Shown here piece by piece: positions 17,255 to 25,667 of a DNA stretch of 64,000 bases. The position numbers and the translations under genes were made by a program. Numbering within the stretch: the stretch's first letter is position 1; each line of letters begins with the position of its first letter. The notes below the pieces were generated by a model. The model worked only from the letters and a program-made list of their open reading frames with translations, was not told the DNA's origin and searched no databases. Origin of the DNA: Vibrio maritimus. Lineage in GTDB: Bacteria; Pseudomonadota; Gammaproteobacteria; Enterobacterales; Vibrionaceae. Location of the stretch: NCBI RefSeq assembly GCF_021441885.1, contig NZ_CP090439.1, forward strand, positions 1,426,001 to 1,490,000, written 5' to 3'.

Positions 17255-19252
17255 ATGAAACTCTCGATATCGGGTAAGCTTCGGACGAGTTATCTGGCGC
17301 TTGGTGTACTTTTTATCGTCTCATCTCTGTTTGTGTATCGCAGTGTTGATGGGCTGCAATCACAAACCCATTCACTGTTGCAGTATGATTTGCCAACCGT
17401 TGACGCGAGTAGGCAGTTAGGTCAGTCGCTACAAACTACCGTGTCTGAACTACGAGGCCACATGCTCCTTGTTGGCAGTGAAGAGCAAGTCGAGCAATCT
17501 AAAGCAAGTGTCCTCCAGCATATGGATGGCGTCGATATTCAGCTACTGAGCCTTGAGGGGCTGCTATCAGACCAGAGCTATCAGGAGATCAACGATAGTT
17601 GGAGCTCGATTAAAGAATCGGCAAACCAAATCCTCGACATTGCTCAAACCAACGAAAACTTGCCTGCACACGCACTATTTATCAATGAGGCTGCACCGAT
17701 TGCCGAGGTTGCGTTAGACCAGCTACAAGGTTTGATTAACGACGAAGCAGGTCGCTCCGAAGGTGGCGAACGCAAGCGTCTGTTTAAGCTTTATGCCGAT
17801 GCGTATAACTCGCTTGCCAATGCGCTTGCTGCTCAGCGTGATTATCTTCAGTATGGCAATCAGGATTATCTAGAAAAATACAACGATTTCATTAAAGCGC
17901 ATGCAAAAGTTGTCGAGCAAATCGGCTATAAGACCGACCTGCTGAGCAGTAGCGATCAGAGCCTTTGGTCACTATTTAACGAAATGAAATCACTTTATAC
18001 GCCGTTGGCAGCGCAAGTCATTGAGCTTCGACAGTCGCCTAACTGGAATGAGTCTAACTACCTCATGGCGAGTGCACTACTGCCTGCGATTGACACGGTG
18101 CAGACTGAACTCAACAGCATCGTTTCTACGCAACAGCAAAAAGCTCGCGAGACGGAAACGCATATTTCAAGCAGCGTTACATCGTTGATTGCCATCTTGG
18201 CGATAAGCTGTGCAATCGTACTTGCGGTTGCCTTCTTGGTTTCTCATTTCTTAGGACGCCAGATAGGTGGGCGAGTCTCTCTTATCGCTAAACGAGCACA
18301 GTTGATTGCAGCTGGTGATGTGTCGAGTGAACCACTCAAGGTAGCAGGTAACGACGAGCTCGCGGACCTAATGACATCAATTAACTCAATGAACCAGTCG
18401 TTGGCTCAGTTGGTCGGTAAGGTCTCACACAGCGTAGAGGCGGTGGAAGCGCGAATGGGGGATTTGACCCAGAACAGCCGTCAAAGTCTTGAGCAAGTTG
18501 AACAGCAATCTTCAAGCCTAGACAATATTGGCCACTCTCTATCAGAAGTCGCAGTGGGTTCTGAACAAACCGCAAGCCAAGTTCAGGTTTCTTCATCGGC
18601 GCTGGTGGACGCTAAGCAAGAGTTAGCCTCTGGTGAGAGTATGCTTACTGAGAATCACAGCAATATGACGTCACTTGTCGATGCCATTCAGAACGCACAA
18701 CAGCTTGTTGAGCAGCTAAGTAATGAAAGCCAAGCCATCGGTAAAGTGACCGAAGTGATTGAAGGGTTGGCAGAGCAGACTAACTTGCTAGCGCTGAACG
18801 CGGCGATCGAAGCGGCGCGTGCGGGTGAGCAAGGACGAGGCTTTGCGGTCGTTGCAGATGAAGTGAGAATGCTGGCAAGTCGAACCACAGAGTCGACAAC
18901 TGAGATCAACGCTATCGTTCAAGCGATTCGCACTTCAACCAACAAAGTTGAACAGCAAATCAACGAAGGGACAACCATAGCGTCAGATGCCATGGGACAG
19001 ACCCATCAGGCACTGAGTCGTATTCAATCCTCTGCTGAACAAGTGGAGTTGGTGAATGAGCAGATGGAAAGCCTAGCAGCGACAGCAGAGCAGCAAGCGA
19101 ATGCCACACAGACGATCTCGGGTCTCGTTAACGACATCAACGAGTCATTGAGCGCAGTCGCAGAGCAGACGCGTTCAGCGAACCAAGTGACCGAGCAGGT
19201 GACAAGCAATGTTGGGGATCTTCATGCTCAGGTATCGAACTTTAAAGTCTAA
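17255..19252 (+). CDS. methyl-accepting chemotaxis protein
   Basis: This 665-aa transmembrane chemoreceptor has a first membrane helix at about residues 13-32. A periplasmic helical-bundle sensor follows to about residue 305, then a second helix (SLIAILAISCAIVLAVAFLV, about 308-330), a HAMP domain, and a long cytoplasmic coiled coil. The conserved signalling tip (AGEQGRGFAVVADEVRMLA) is near residue 520, so the protein can contact CheA/CheW. The start at 17255 follows TTTAAGG and begins at the membrane anchor. A longer frame from 17189 lacks a ribosome-binding site. The ligand is unknown. It is a single gene with a strong terminator behind it. Confidence 0.92.
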   Translation: MKLSISGKLRTSYLALGVLFIVSSLFVYRSVDGLQSQTHSLLQYDLPTVDASRQLGQSLQTTVSELRGHMLLVGSEEQVEQSKASVLQHMDGVDIQLLSLEGLLSDQSYQEINDSWSSIKESANQILDIAQTNENLPAHALFINEAAPIAEVALDQLQGLINDEAGRSEGGERKRLFKLYADAYNSLANALAAQRDYLQYGNQDYLEKYNDFIKAHAKVVEQIGYKTDLLSSSDQSLWSLFNEMKSLYTPLAAQVIELRQSPNWNESNYLMASALLPAIDTVQTELNSIVSTQQQKARETETHISSSVTSLIAILAISCAIVLAVAFLVSHFLGRQIGGRVSLIAKRAQLIAAGDVSSEPLKVAGNDELADLMTSINSMNQSLAQLVGKVSHSVEAVEARMGDLTQNSRQSLEQVEQQSSSLDNIGHSLSEVAVGSEQTASQVQVSSSALVDAKQELASGESMLTENHSNMTSLVDAIQNAQQLVEQLSNESQAIGKVTEVIEGLAEQTNLLALNAAIEAARAGEQGRGFAVVADEVRMLASRTTESTTEINAIVQAIRTSTNKVEQQINEGTTIASDAMGQTHQALSRIQSSAEQVELVNEQMESLAATAEQQANATQTISGLVNDINESLSAVAEQTRSANQVTEQVTSNVGDLHAQVSNFKV

Positions 19253-19270
19253 GCTCTGACAATAAGAAAC

Positions 19271-19302
19271 AAAAAATGCCCATCAAACGATGGGCATTTT
19301 TC
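19271..19302 (+). terminator. bidirectional terminator between MCP gene and yjiG
   Basis: AAAATGCCCATC pairs with GATGGGCATTTT (19273-19300) around AAAC, with A and T runs on both sides. It serves the convergent MCP (+) and yjiHG (-) transcripts. Confidence 0.88.
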
Positions 19303-19323
19303 TCTCTGATAAGCGGTGAGTGG

Positions 19324-19791
19324 TTACACCAGAATGTTCATTAAGAACATAGCACCAAAGGCATTCAATACAGAGATAGCAATCATGACAGGAATGTAAC
19401 GACCTTCTGTACCGATTGGACCCAAGATACGACCCATGTATTGGATCTGAGAGCCCATCAGGTAGATAGCAGGGGCAAGGATCGCGATATGAGAGCCATT
19501 CAAGATACCTTGGTCAAATAGCGTGATAACCACACCAACTGCACCACCCATCGACATCCAAGCACCAATCAATACTGCCGCCGCTTCACCTGGCAAACCA
19601 AAGATGGCCATAATAGGAGCGAAGATCGCGCCCATTGCATCCAGTGCACCAGTAATTTGAAGCGCCTTAATGATAACGAATGCCATCAGTACGTTAGGTA
19701 CAGTAGACGTTGTCGCGATAACCCAACCTTTTTTCGCACCTTCTACGAAGATATCAGTGACCATAGGTTTTTTTGCTTTAACTTCGCTCAT
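19324..19791 (-). CDS. yjiG: YjiG-family inner-membrane protein (nucleoside-recognition/SpmB-like)
   Basis: This 155-aa hydrophobic protein has about four membrane helices and Gate-type Gly-rich segments (AAVLIGAWMSMGGAVGVVITL). It matches the E. coli YjiG type, which is paired with YjiH. Its biochemical role is not established; related SpmA/SpmB proteins are membrane proteins of spore maturation, and relatives are suspected transporters. The ATG overlaps the last base of the yjiH stop (TAATG), indicating tight translational coupling and probably a stoichiometric complex. A bidirectional terminator follows. Confidence 0.8.
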   Translation of the reverse strand: MSEVKAKKPMVTDIFVEGAKKGWVIATTSTVPNVLMAFVIIKALQITGALDAMGAIFAPIMAIFGLPGEAAAVLIGAWMSMGGAVGVVITLFDQGILNGSHIAILAPAIYLMGSQIQYMGRILGPIGTEGRYIPVMIAISVLNAFGAMFLMNILV

Positions 19792-20525
19792 TATGCGGCC
19801 TCCTGCTGTGTGTTGGTTTGGTCTTGCTTAGGTGATTTGTCTTCTTTGCCCTCTGTGATGTTTAGGTACACACGGAACAAGTTAGCGCCGACAAATTTAA
19901 ATAGGAACATAACTGCTACTGCCAAACCGATAGAAGAGGTTACAGCTAGTGAACCGTCCATCATAGTTAGTGTAAATAGCACGGCACCTGATGAGAAGAA
20001 GTTAACGATCGCTGCACCGGCAGTGAACTGGAACATGGTAAAGACATCGGTTTCGCGCTTAGTCAGGTGTCCTTCATCTTTAAGCTGGCGTGTCATCGCC
20101 GCACCAGCATCTGTACTTTGCAAAGAAGCGATAAGAGCCAGGCCAGAGTTACCTGGAATACCCATCAGTGGACGTAGAAGTGGAGATAGAAGTTTGCGAG
20201 CAGCATCCAACGCACCATAGTGCTCAAGTACGTTGATCATACCGAGAGCAAACATCACAGTTGGAATTAGCGTTAAAGCGAAGATAAAGCCGTCACGTGC
20301 ACCGCTGCCACCCACACCACGGAAAGAGGTGGTAGCTGCTTGAACACCGTTTTCGGTTTCCGTTACGTTATGGGCAACTTGGCCGAACGCACCGTTTAGC
20401 GTGGTGAAGTCAAAAACACCATACCATTCGTTTGATTGAAGTAATCCTGAGAAAAAGACAATAGCGAAAGCCAGAGCAATATAGCTTCCTATTGTCACCT
20501 TACGTTCTTTTGTTAGATCAGACAT
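19791..20525 (-). CDS. yjiH: YjiH-family inner-membrane protein (nucleoside-recognition/SpmA-like)
   Basis: This 244-aa membrane protein has six or so helices and Gate-domain-like stretches (MGIPGNSGLALIASLQSTDAGAAMTRQL, FTAGAAIVNFFSSGAVLFTL). The pairing with YjiG agrees with E. coli. The open frame extends to 20636, but the start at 20525 is preferred because AAGGA lies 7 nt upstream and the protein then begins with a soluble MSDLTKERK stretch before the first helix. Function is unknown; a role in small-molecule export or uptake is often suggested for the family. The usual E. coli neighbour iadA is not present here. Confidence 0.8.
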   Translation of the reverse strand: MSDLTKERKVTIGSYIALAFAIVFFSGLLQSNEWYGVFDFTTLNGAFGQVAHNVTETENGVQAATTSFRGVGGSGARDGFIFALTLIPTVMFALGMINVLEHYGALDAARKLLSPLLRPLMGIPGNSGLALIASLQSTDAGAAMTRQLKDEGHLTKRETDVFTMFQFTAGAAIVNFFSSGAVLFTLTMMDGSLAVTSSIGLAVAVMFLFKFVGANLFRVYLNITEGKEDKSPKQDQTNTQQEAA

Positions 20526-20858
20526 TGGGGGGTCCTTAGAGACTGGAACAGAGTGCATAGTCTGAGGATTTCCATGTGCCAGAATACTGATCCGAATCAA
20601 GTGAAGGATTATTTTTATGAAACTAATTATTACCAAATATGTAACTGTGAATTAGTCCTAATATTAGATATAACTCTGTTAATGAGTTGAATTAGATAAG
20701 CTAATGCTAGTTAAGAAATCTGGTTGAAGTAGAAGAGGATGTTACCGTGTGTCCGCATTAGATATTGGTCGGATACGGTGTTAAACGACATACATTGCAA
20801 TATCATGGCGCTCTTGAGAGCGCCATTTTTTAAGTATGTAGACGAGTTACGCTATGGA
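20526..20858. other. intergenic region with a plus-facing terminator and no plus-strand gene
   Basis: This 333-bp gap separates yjiH from roxA, both on the minus strand. It has no convincing ORF. ATGGCGCTCT-TG-AGAGCGCCAT at 20805-20826 is a perfect stem followed by TTTTTT on the plus strand only. A plus-strand terminator with no upstream plus gene hints at a short RNA of up to about 130 nt (roughly 20700-20832), but no clear promoter was identified. It could also simply lie behind roxA. Confidence 0.4.
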
Positions 20859-21986
20859 TTATTCTGCGTACCAGTACCCCTTGTTGAGTAACTCGGTAAT
20901 CAGAGGAACAACGTGAGTATTAGGTTCAACGTCAACAAGAACCTCTTCATTGGTCAATGCGCGTGCTAACCAAACCTGTGACTCAGCCAGTTTGAAAACC
21001 TCACCATTGATGTACACCATAGTCGGTTCGTCCTCATGAACTAAGGCTCTTAGGCCAGCTACTTTATATAGCTCACCACCCTGTGAAAGATGCTCAGCTA
21101 CTTCTTCCGACGTCCATTTAGTGTCTGGTTCAATAATATTCAATTGGTGACGAGACTGGCTTAACATGCAGCCAAGAAAGTCTTTAACTGTGGTTTCATT
21201 TTCAAGTGCTGAGGTCAGCATCTTAGTCAGAGTCTCTCGATCTCCGGAGGTTATTTCACCGAAGTGTTCTTGAGTCGAAAGCTCTGGTTTGTGCATGTGC
21301 ACATCACCATAATCGTGGGCGAGAACGTAGTCTGCAAAGTTACCGATTAGCTCTTGTTCTTTTGGTGAACGAAAGCCAACTGAGTAGCTCATTGATGGCT
21401 CCAACGCATAACCATCGTGTGGGAAACCGGGTGGGATATATAAAATATCGCCAGGCTCGAGCACATCATCAATGATGGCATCGAATGATTCAATTTGACG
21501 AAGCGCCTCATGACGCTTGGTCTCTTTGTACTGACCAACGTCTTTAGTGCCTACTCGCCAATGGCGTTTACCAGAGCCTTGAACAATGAACACGTCGTAT
21601 TGATCTATGTGTGGCCCTACGCCACCCCCTTTGACCGAATAGCTGATCATGAGATCGTCAAACAGCCACTGAGGAAGTGCCTTGAATGGTTCGACGAGTT
21701 CGGCAGCGCCTGCATGCCAATGGTTAACCGCTTGAACAATCAGAGACCAGTGGCTCGCGCCAAGGTCGGCAAATTTGTCTTCAGAGAATGGGCCATGCTC
21801 TGCCTGCCATTGCTCGTTAGCATTCGACACAAATCGAGAGTCGATCTCTTCTTCCATCGAAAGCCCTGCAATCTCCTCTGGAGAAATAGGATCGATAAAG
21901 GCAGCGAATCCACCTTTGATAATAGTGGGTTGCTTTTGCCAATACTTGGCGAGGAAGTCTTCAAGGTTAACGCTTAGTTGGTACAT
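20859..21986 (-). CDS. roxA: ribosomal protein uL16 3-hydroxylase, JmjC/cupin dioxygenase
   Basis: This 375-aa Fe(II)/2-oxoglutarate-dependent oxygenase is of the RoxA/YcfD type, which hydroxylates an arginine of ribosomal protein L16. The metal triad is visible as H126-x-D128 in GPHIDQYDVF and H190 in IPPGFPHDGYALEPSMSYSVGFR. The N-terminus (LEDFLAKYWQKQPTIIKG) and the C-terminal winged-helix part (YINGEVFKLAESQVWLARAL) also match the family, and the length is normal. It is a single gene on the minus strand. Its start has only a modest ribosome-binding site. This is a core gene rather than cargo. Confidence 0.88.
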   Translation of the reverse strand: MYQLSVNLEDFLAKYWQKQPTIIKGGFAAFIDPISPEEIAGLSMEEEIDSRFVSNANEQWQAEHGPFSEDKFADLGASHWSLIVQAVNHWHAGAAELVEPFKALPQWLFDDLMISYSVKGGGVGPHIDQYDVFIVQGSGKRHWRVGTKDVGQYKETKRHEALRQIESFDAIIDDVLEPGDILYIPPGFPHDGYALEPSMSYSVGFRSPKEQELIGNFADYVLAHDYGDVHMHKPELSTQEHFGEITSGDRETLTKMLTSALENETTVKDFLGCMLSQSRHQLNIIEPDTKWTSEEVAEHLSQGGELYKVAGLRALVHEDEPTMVYINGEVFKLAESQVWLARALTNEEVLVDVEPNTHVVPLITELLNKGYWYAE

Positions 21987-22054
21987 GGTGATTCTACTAT
22001 TTTGGAGGCTGAAGAAGGCAGTAAGAGATTAGGTGTCGTTGTAGTTATAGGTAG

Positions 22055-22090
22055 GCGTCAAGGTGTTTCGAAACTACAACGCCTTGACGC
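22055..22090. other. long hairpin between roxA and the DUF2999 gene
   Basis: GCGTCAAGG (22055-22063) pairs with CCTTGACGC (22082-22090), and the loop contains the palindrome GTTTCGAAAC. It lies directly behind the DUF2999 gene on the minus strand. It lacks a T run, so termination is possible but not certain. Confidence 0.45.
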
Positions 22091-22097
22091 ATAAAGA

Positions 22098-22349
22098 CTA
22101 CTTGTTCAACTGCTCTTTCGCTGCTTCAACTTTAGAGAAGTCTAGTCCTAGCTCTTCAACCGCTTCTTTGATTAGGTTAGGGTTTTGCATAACTTGACCC
22201 ATAAGAAGCTGTAGTTTGTCTTGAGGCAGACCAAGCTGGCTGATGGTCGCCATCGCCGCTAGTGGGTTTTGAGTGAGAGTCTCGAAAATCTCGTTGATCT
22301 GAGCGTCGCCAATATTGTTCTCTTTCAATAGGGCAATAATTGGGTTCAT
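22098..22349 (-). CDS. DUF2999 family small protein
   Basis: This 83-aa helical protein is typical of Vibrionaceae and relatives (DUF2999). It begins MNPIIALLKENNIGDAQINEIFETLT and has no signal peptide or membrane segment. Two helical repeats with a similar pattern (NPLAAMATISQLGLPQDKLQ and NPNLIKEAVEELGLDFSKVE) suggest an all-alpha protein-binding fold. Function is unknown. The start is preceded by AAAAAGGTAAAACA, a good ribosome-binding site. It is a single gene between roxA and a divergent amidotransferase gene. Confidence 0.75.
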   Translation of the reverse strand: MNPIIALLKENNIGDAQINEIFETLTQNPLAAMATISQLGLPQDKLQLLMGQVMQNPNLIKEAVEELGLDFSKVEAAKEQLNK

Positions 22350-22520
22350 TGTTTTACCTTTTTAATACATGACATGTTGGCGCTAAGTTTAACACTAGCT
22401 TTGGTATTAGAGAACCGTCACTGAAAGTGAAAAGCACCACTCGCAATGGCAATCGCTGCAGTGGCTTCTATACTCAAATGGAAGGAAAAATTTGTGTGCT
22501 AACAGTGATATAGGTGAGCA

Positions 22521-23264
22521 ATGAGAATAGGGATATTAACTTGTGGACATGTAGACCCACCACTAAGTGACGAAAGTGGTCAATATGCAGATATGATTTC
22601 TGCAAATCTTGGAGCGGTAGATAACACCTTCGAGTTTGCTAATTTTGACGCAACAAAAGGCGAGTTGCCGGACTTGGATTCATGCCACGGATTTATCATC
22701 ACGGGCAGTGTGATGAACGCTTACGATGACGATCCTTGGATTCTGGCACTGTGTGACTGGATAGTAAGCTGTGAAGCCCGCCATAAGCCGCTAGTAGGGA
22801 TTTGTTTTGGTCATCAGTTAATTGCTCGTGCATTGGGTGGCAAGGTTGAAAAATCGAGTAAAGGTTGGGGGCTTGGCAGCTACGAAGTGAGCATTACTTC
22901 TCAAAAGAAATGGATGAATCTATCCGTCGATTCTTTAAGAATGTTAGTAAGCCATCAAGACCAAGTGGTTATAGTACCCAGCGGCATGAAAGTCTTGGCG
23001 ACTAATGACTTCTGTCCCAACTTCATGCTGGCAAAGGACAATCATATTTTGACGGTGCAAGGGCACCCTGAATTCAGCGCCGAATTTACTCGGCTTCTAA
23101 TTGAAAAACGACGTTCTTTAATCACAGAAAATCATTACTTTGATGCGTTAGAGCAGATTAACAAACCTCAGGATTCAAGCTTGGTGCTTCACTGGATTAG
23201 CGCGTTCTACTTTTGCAATCATAGATATTTAAGTCAAAACGAACTAGAGCTCACAGCTAAATAG
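22521..23264 (+). CDS. class I glutamine amidotransferase-like protein
   Basis: This 247-aa protein is a stand-alone GATase1 domain resembling GMP-synthase-like amidotransferases (YfeJ/GuaA_1 style). The nucleophile is C95 in VGICFGHQLIA, and the other triad members are H182 and E184 in VQGHPEFS. The ITGS motif near residue 60 supplies the oxyanion region. No synthetase domain is fused, so the acceptor is unknown. Such proteins may act as gamma-glutamyl hydrolases or in polyamine/amino acid breakdown. The gene is alone on the plus strand and ends at a strong terminator shared with the convergent glutaredoxin gene. Confidence 0.8.
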   Translation: MRIGILTCGHVDPPLSDESGQYADMISANLGAVDNTFEFANFDATKGELPDLDSCHGFIITGSVMNAYDDDPWILALCDWIVSCEARHKPLVGICFGHQLIARALGGKVEKSSKGWGLGSYEVSITSQKKWMNLSVDSLRMLVSHQDQVVIVPSGMKVLATNDFCPNFMLAKDNHILTVQGHPEFSAEFTRLLIEKRRSLITENHYFDALEQINKPQDSSLVLHWISAFYFCNHRYLSQNELELTAK

Positions 23265-23294
23265 CGTACATCATAGGATCGGTTAGAAACTAAA

Positions 23295-23324
23295 AAGGGT
23301 GTCACTCAGTAGAGTGACACCCTT
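23295..23324. terminator. bidirectional terminator between amidotransferase and glutaredoxin genes
   Basis: AAGGGTGTCACT (23295-23306) pairs with AGTGACACCCTT (23313-23324), with A-rich and T-rich flanks. Confidence 0.85.
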
Positions 23325-23350
23325 AATTATCTATGGTTGCATGATTTTAA

Positions 23351-23710
23351 CTACGCAAACTCTTTCTGAAGATAGGTAACGATATCAGATGACTCGTACA
23401 TCCATGTCTCTTTACCATTTTCAGTAATCTTTAGGCATGGCACCTTAACTCGACCACCACCGGCCAATAGTTCTTCTCGAGCGATGTTGTCGTTCTTAGC
23501 GTCTTTCAAAGCGATGTTTACCGATTGGCGCTTCATTTCACGGCGAACTTTTACACAAAAGGGACATGCCTCGAATTGGTAAAGTTGCATGGTTGATGCT
23601 TTTTTATCTGCTTGCTTTTGGGCTTCTTCGCTGCGCTTTACACCGCGTGGTGAAAATACGAAGTTAAGTAGAAGGATGATCTTTCCTAAGATAATGCGAA
23701 TAAACTTCAT
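23351..23710 (-). CDS. glutaredoxin-family protein with N-terminal hydrophobic anchor
   Basis: This 119-aa protein has a thioredoxin-fold domain (residues about 40-119) with a CPFC active site in FEACPFCVKVRREM, a cis-proline segment VKVPCL, and the glutathione-binding end YESSDIVTYLQKEF. It resembles glutaredoxins and GST N-terminal domains. The first 20 residues (FIRIILGKIILLLNFVF) are hydrophobic and may anchor it to the inner membrane with the active site in the cytoplasm. The start has an AGAAAGGTAGTT ribosome-binding site. It lies next to norR, but there is no sign that they are one operon. Confidence 0.82.
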   Translation of the reverse strand: MKFIRIILGKIILLLNFVFSPRGVKRSEEAQKQADKKASTMQLYQFEACPFCVKVRREMKRQSVNIALKDAKNDNIAREELLAGGGRVKVPCLKITENGKETWMYESSDIVTYLQKEFA

Positions 23711-23824
23711 AACTACCTTTCTTATCTTTAATACGTTGAGCTTTATGGTTGTTATAGGGTGTGATGAACACGCATCACACCGCAGAATATTAACACCTCT
23801 TTCACTTTACTGATACGTTTAACT

Positions 23825-25408
23825 CTAGTCTCGAGAGAGTGTGTGACGTTTGGTAACACTTAGTCCTAGACGTTTAGAGAGTCGAATTAGGTTCGCGCGG
23901 TCAGTTTGCAAGGTTCGCGCTGCTTTCGCCCAATTGTAATCGGCACTTAATAGAGCATCGGTGATAAGGGCACGTTGATACTCTTCGGTCGCTTCTCGGA
24001 TGCCTTTAGTGGTATCGACAACCAAGGTGTTTTTTGACGATGTCTTAGGCGCGGGGGTTGAGACATCATCATCGAACTGTCCACAATCGTCTATGTTGAC
24101 AGTGACAACTTTCTTGCCCATCGAGCGCGCTTTTGCCTTGAGTGCAGCTCGGTTAATCACATGCTCTAGCTCGCGCACATTGCCCGGCCAAGAATAACGG
24201 TTGAGGTGCGTGACGGCATTGGGGCTCATTTTTATCTGCGATATGCCAAGCTTTCTTCGAGCTTGCTCTAAGAAGAAGCCGGTGAGAAGCTCGATATCTC
24301 CGTGGCGCTCCTTTAGTGGCGGCACAGAAATCGGGTAAACACTGAGTCGATGGTATAAATCGGCGCGGAACTTACCGTTGTCGACTTCTGCTTTTAGGTC
24401 TCGGTTTGTTGCCGCTAGAACACGCACGTTGATCTTCTGGATCTGGTCTTTACCGACAGGTTGAATCTCATTGTTTTGCAGTGCTCGTAACAGTTTACTT
24501 TGTGCGGCAAGCGGCAGTTCACCGATTTCATCAAGGAATAATGTACCGCCGTCTGCTAGCGCAAATTTACCCATTCGGTTTTTGTCCGCTCCGGTAAACG
24601 CACCTTTAACGTGACCAAACAGTTCGCTTTCAATCAAGTTCTCAGGAATTGCCGCACAGTTCACGTAGACCAAAGGCTGCTGTCGTCGTGTCGATTGGTA
24701 GTGTAGGGTACGAGCGACGAGCTCCTTACCAACGCCCGTTTCACCGTGGATAAGGATATTGAAATCAGAGGGAGCGACGATCTCAATGTCGGATTTGAGG
24801 GCTAACATTGGCTCGCTGTTACCAATCATTTCACCACCGTCTCGCTCCCAGGCTTCAACATTGAGCTCTTCGAGAAGCTGTTTTGACTGCTTTGCTTGAT
24901 ACTCGAGTTGAGAAAACGTCAGTGCCATTTTTAGCGTAGAAGCAGCAACCGCGGACAATACTTCAAGACTACGCTGTGGAATGTCTTCAAACGCATTCGG
25001 GGCGAGGCTATCTAGCGTCAGCGCACCGAGCATTTTCTCGCCAAAAATCAATGGAAGCCCCATACACGAGTGCATAGGTAGATCGCCATGATGATCAATC
25101 AGTAAACCATCAAACGGATCGGGCAACTCACTATCAGCGTCAAAGATAACTGGGCTGGTGGCAGCACATATTTCAGCGAATCTAGGGTGTTCTTGAATGA
25201 CGAACCTTCGTCCTAGGGTGTCTCGAGCCAGTCCTTGCATAGCGAGAGGTACGAGTGTGTCTCCCTGCATAGAGAGCAAGGCAACGCAATCACATCGAAT
25301 GGTTTTACGTATAGTATTGAGAAGCGAATCGAAGCGCTCTTGATCGTTGCTGCTGCTGGCAAGACCAACAGTGAGATCGATAAGGCTAGAAGTGGAGATA
25401 TCTTGCAT
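23825..25408 (-). CDS. norR: NorR, nitric-oxide-responsive sigma-54 activator
   Basis: This 527-aa enhancer-binding protein has an N-terminal GAF domain (about 20-165; in NorR a mononuclear iron there binds NO), an AAA+ domain (about 190-420) and a C-terminal Fis-type HTH (about 480-520). Walker A GETGVGKE is at 222-229, and the sigma-54-contacting GAFTGA loop at 269-274. The gene is divergent from hmp, and the shared 259-bp region holds NorR-type boxes plus a -24/-12 promoter facing hmp. This matches the NorR-HmpA arrangement known in Vibrio cholerae, where NorR controls the flavohaemoglobin rather than NorVW. Confidence 0.92.
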   Translation of the reverse strand: MQDISTSSLIDLTVGLASSSNDQERFDSLLNTIRKTIRCDCVALLSMQGDTLVPLAMQGLARDTLGRRFVIQEHPRFAEICAATSPVIFDADSELPDPFDGLLIDHHGDLPMHSCMGLPLIFGEKMLGALTLDSLAPNAFEDIPQRSLEVLSAVAASTLKMALTFSQLEYQAKQSKQLLEELNVEAWERDGGEMIGNSEPMLALKSDIEIVAPSDFNILIHGETGVGKELVARTLHYQSTRRQQPLVYVNCAAIPENLIESELFGHVKGAFTGADKNRMGKFALADGGTLFLDEIGELPLAAQSKLLRALQNNEIQPVGKDQIQKINVRVLAATNRDLKAEVDNGKFRADLYHRLSVYPISVPPLKERHGDIELLTGFFLEQARRKLGISQIKMSPNAVTHLNRYSWPGNVRELEHVINRAALKAKARSMGKKVVTVNIDDCGQFDDDVSTPAPKTSSKNTLVVDTTKGIREATEEYQRALITDALLSADYNWAKAARTLQTDRANLIRLSKRLGLSVTKRHTLSRD

Positions 25409-25452
25409 AAAAACGGATAGCGAGTCGAAATGAGTGAAGAGCTCATTTTAGT

Positions 25453-25487
25453 GTCATTTAGACATAAAGAAAAGGAGTCATTTTGAC
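25453..25487 (+). promoter_or_regulatory. NorR-type enhancer boxes
   Basis: GTCATTTTGAC (25477-25487) fits the NorR consensus GT-N7-AC with GTCA/TGAC arms perfectly. GTCATTTAGAC (25453-25463) is a near match, 24 bp away. A weaker third copy (CTCATTTTAGT, 25442-25452) may complete the usual set of three. They lie 55-90 bp before the -24 element. Confidence 0.75.
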
Positions 25488-25541
25488 TTTTTAATAGAAG
25501 GAAATTACCAATAAAACCAATAACTACGGTGTTTCTAAAAT

Positions 25542-25557
25542 TGGCACAAACCATGCA
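25542..25557 (+). promoter_or_regulatory. sigma-54 promoter of hmp
   Basis: TGGCAC (25542-25547) and TGCA (25554-25557) place the invariant GG and GC dinucleotides exactly 10 nt apart, matching the -24/-12 consensus. It lies 111 bp before the hmp start and faces hmp. Confidence 0.88.
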
Positions 25558-25667
25558 ATCATATATTCAGTTGTTGAAGTGCACACAATGTGTTCAACAA
25601 TTCAGCCTATTATTAAAAATATCATAAAAACGATAAGTAGTACTATTAAGCCTTCTAGGGAGCGACT

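Noticed and set aside
19657..20220. 187-codon plus-strand frame opposite yjiG/yjiH
   Set aside because: The minus-strand genes overlap by one base, have good start signals and membrane-protein patterns. The plus frame is antisense to both.
21495..21977. 160-codon plus-strand frame opposite roxA
   Set aside because: The roxA frame carries the complete H-x-D...H metal triad. The antisense frame has no support.
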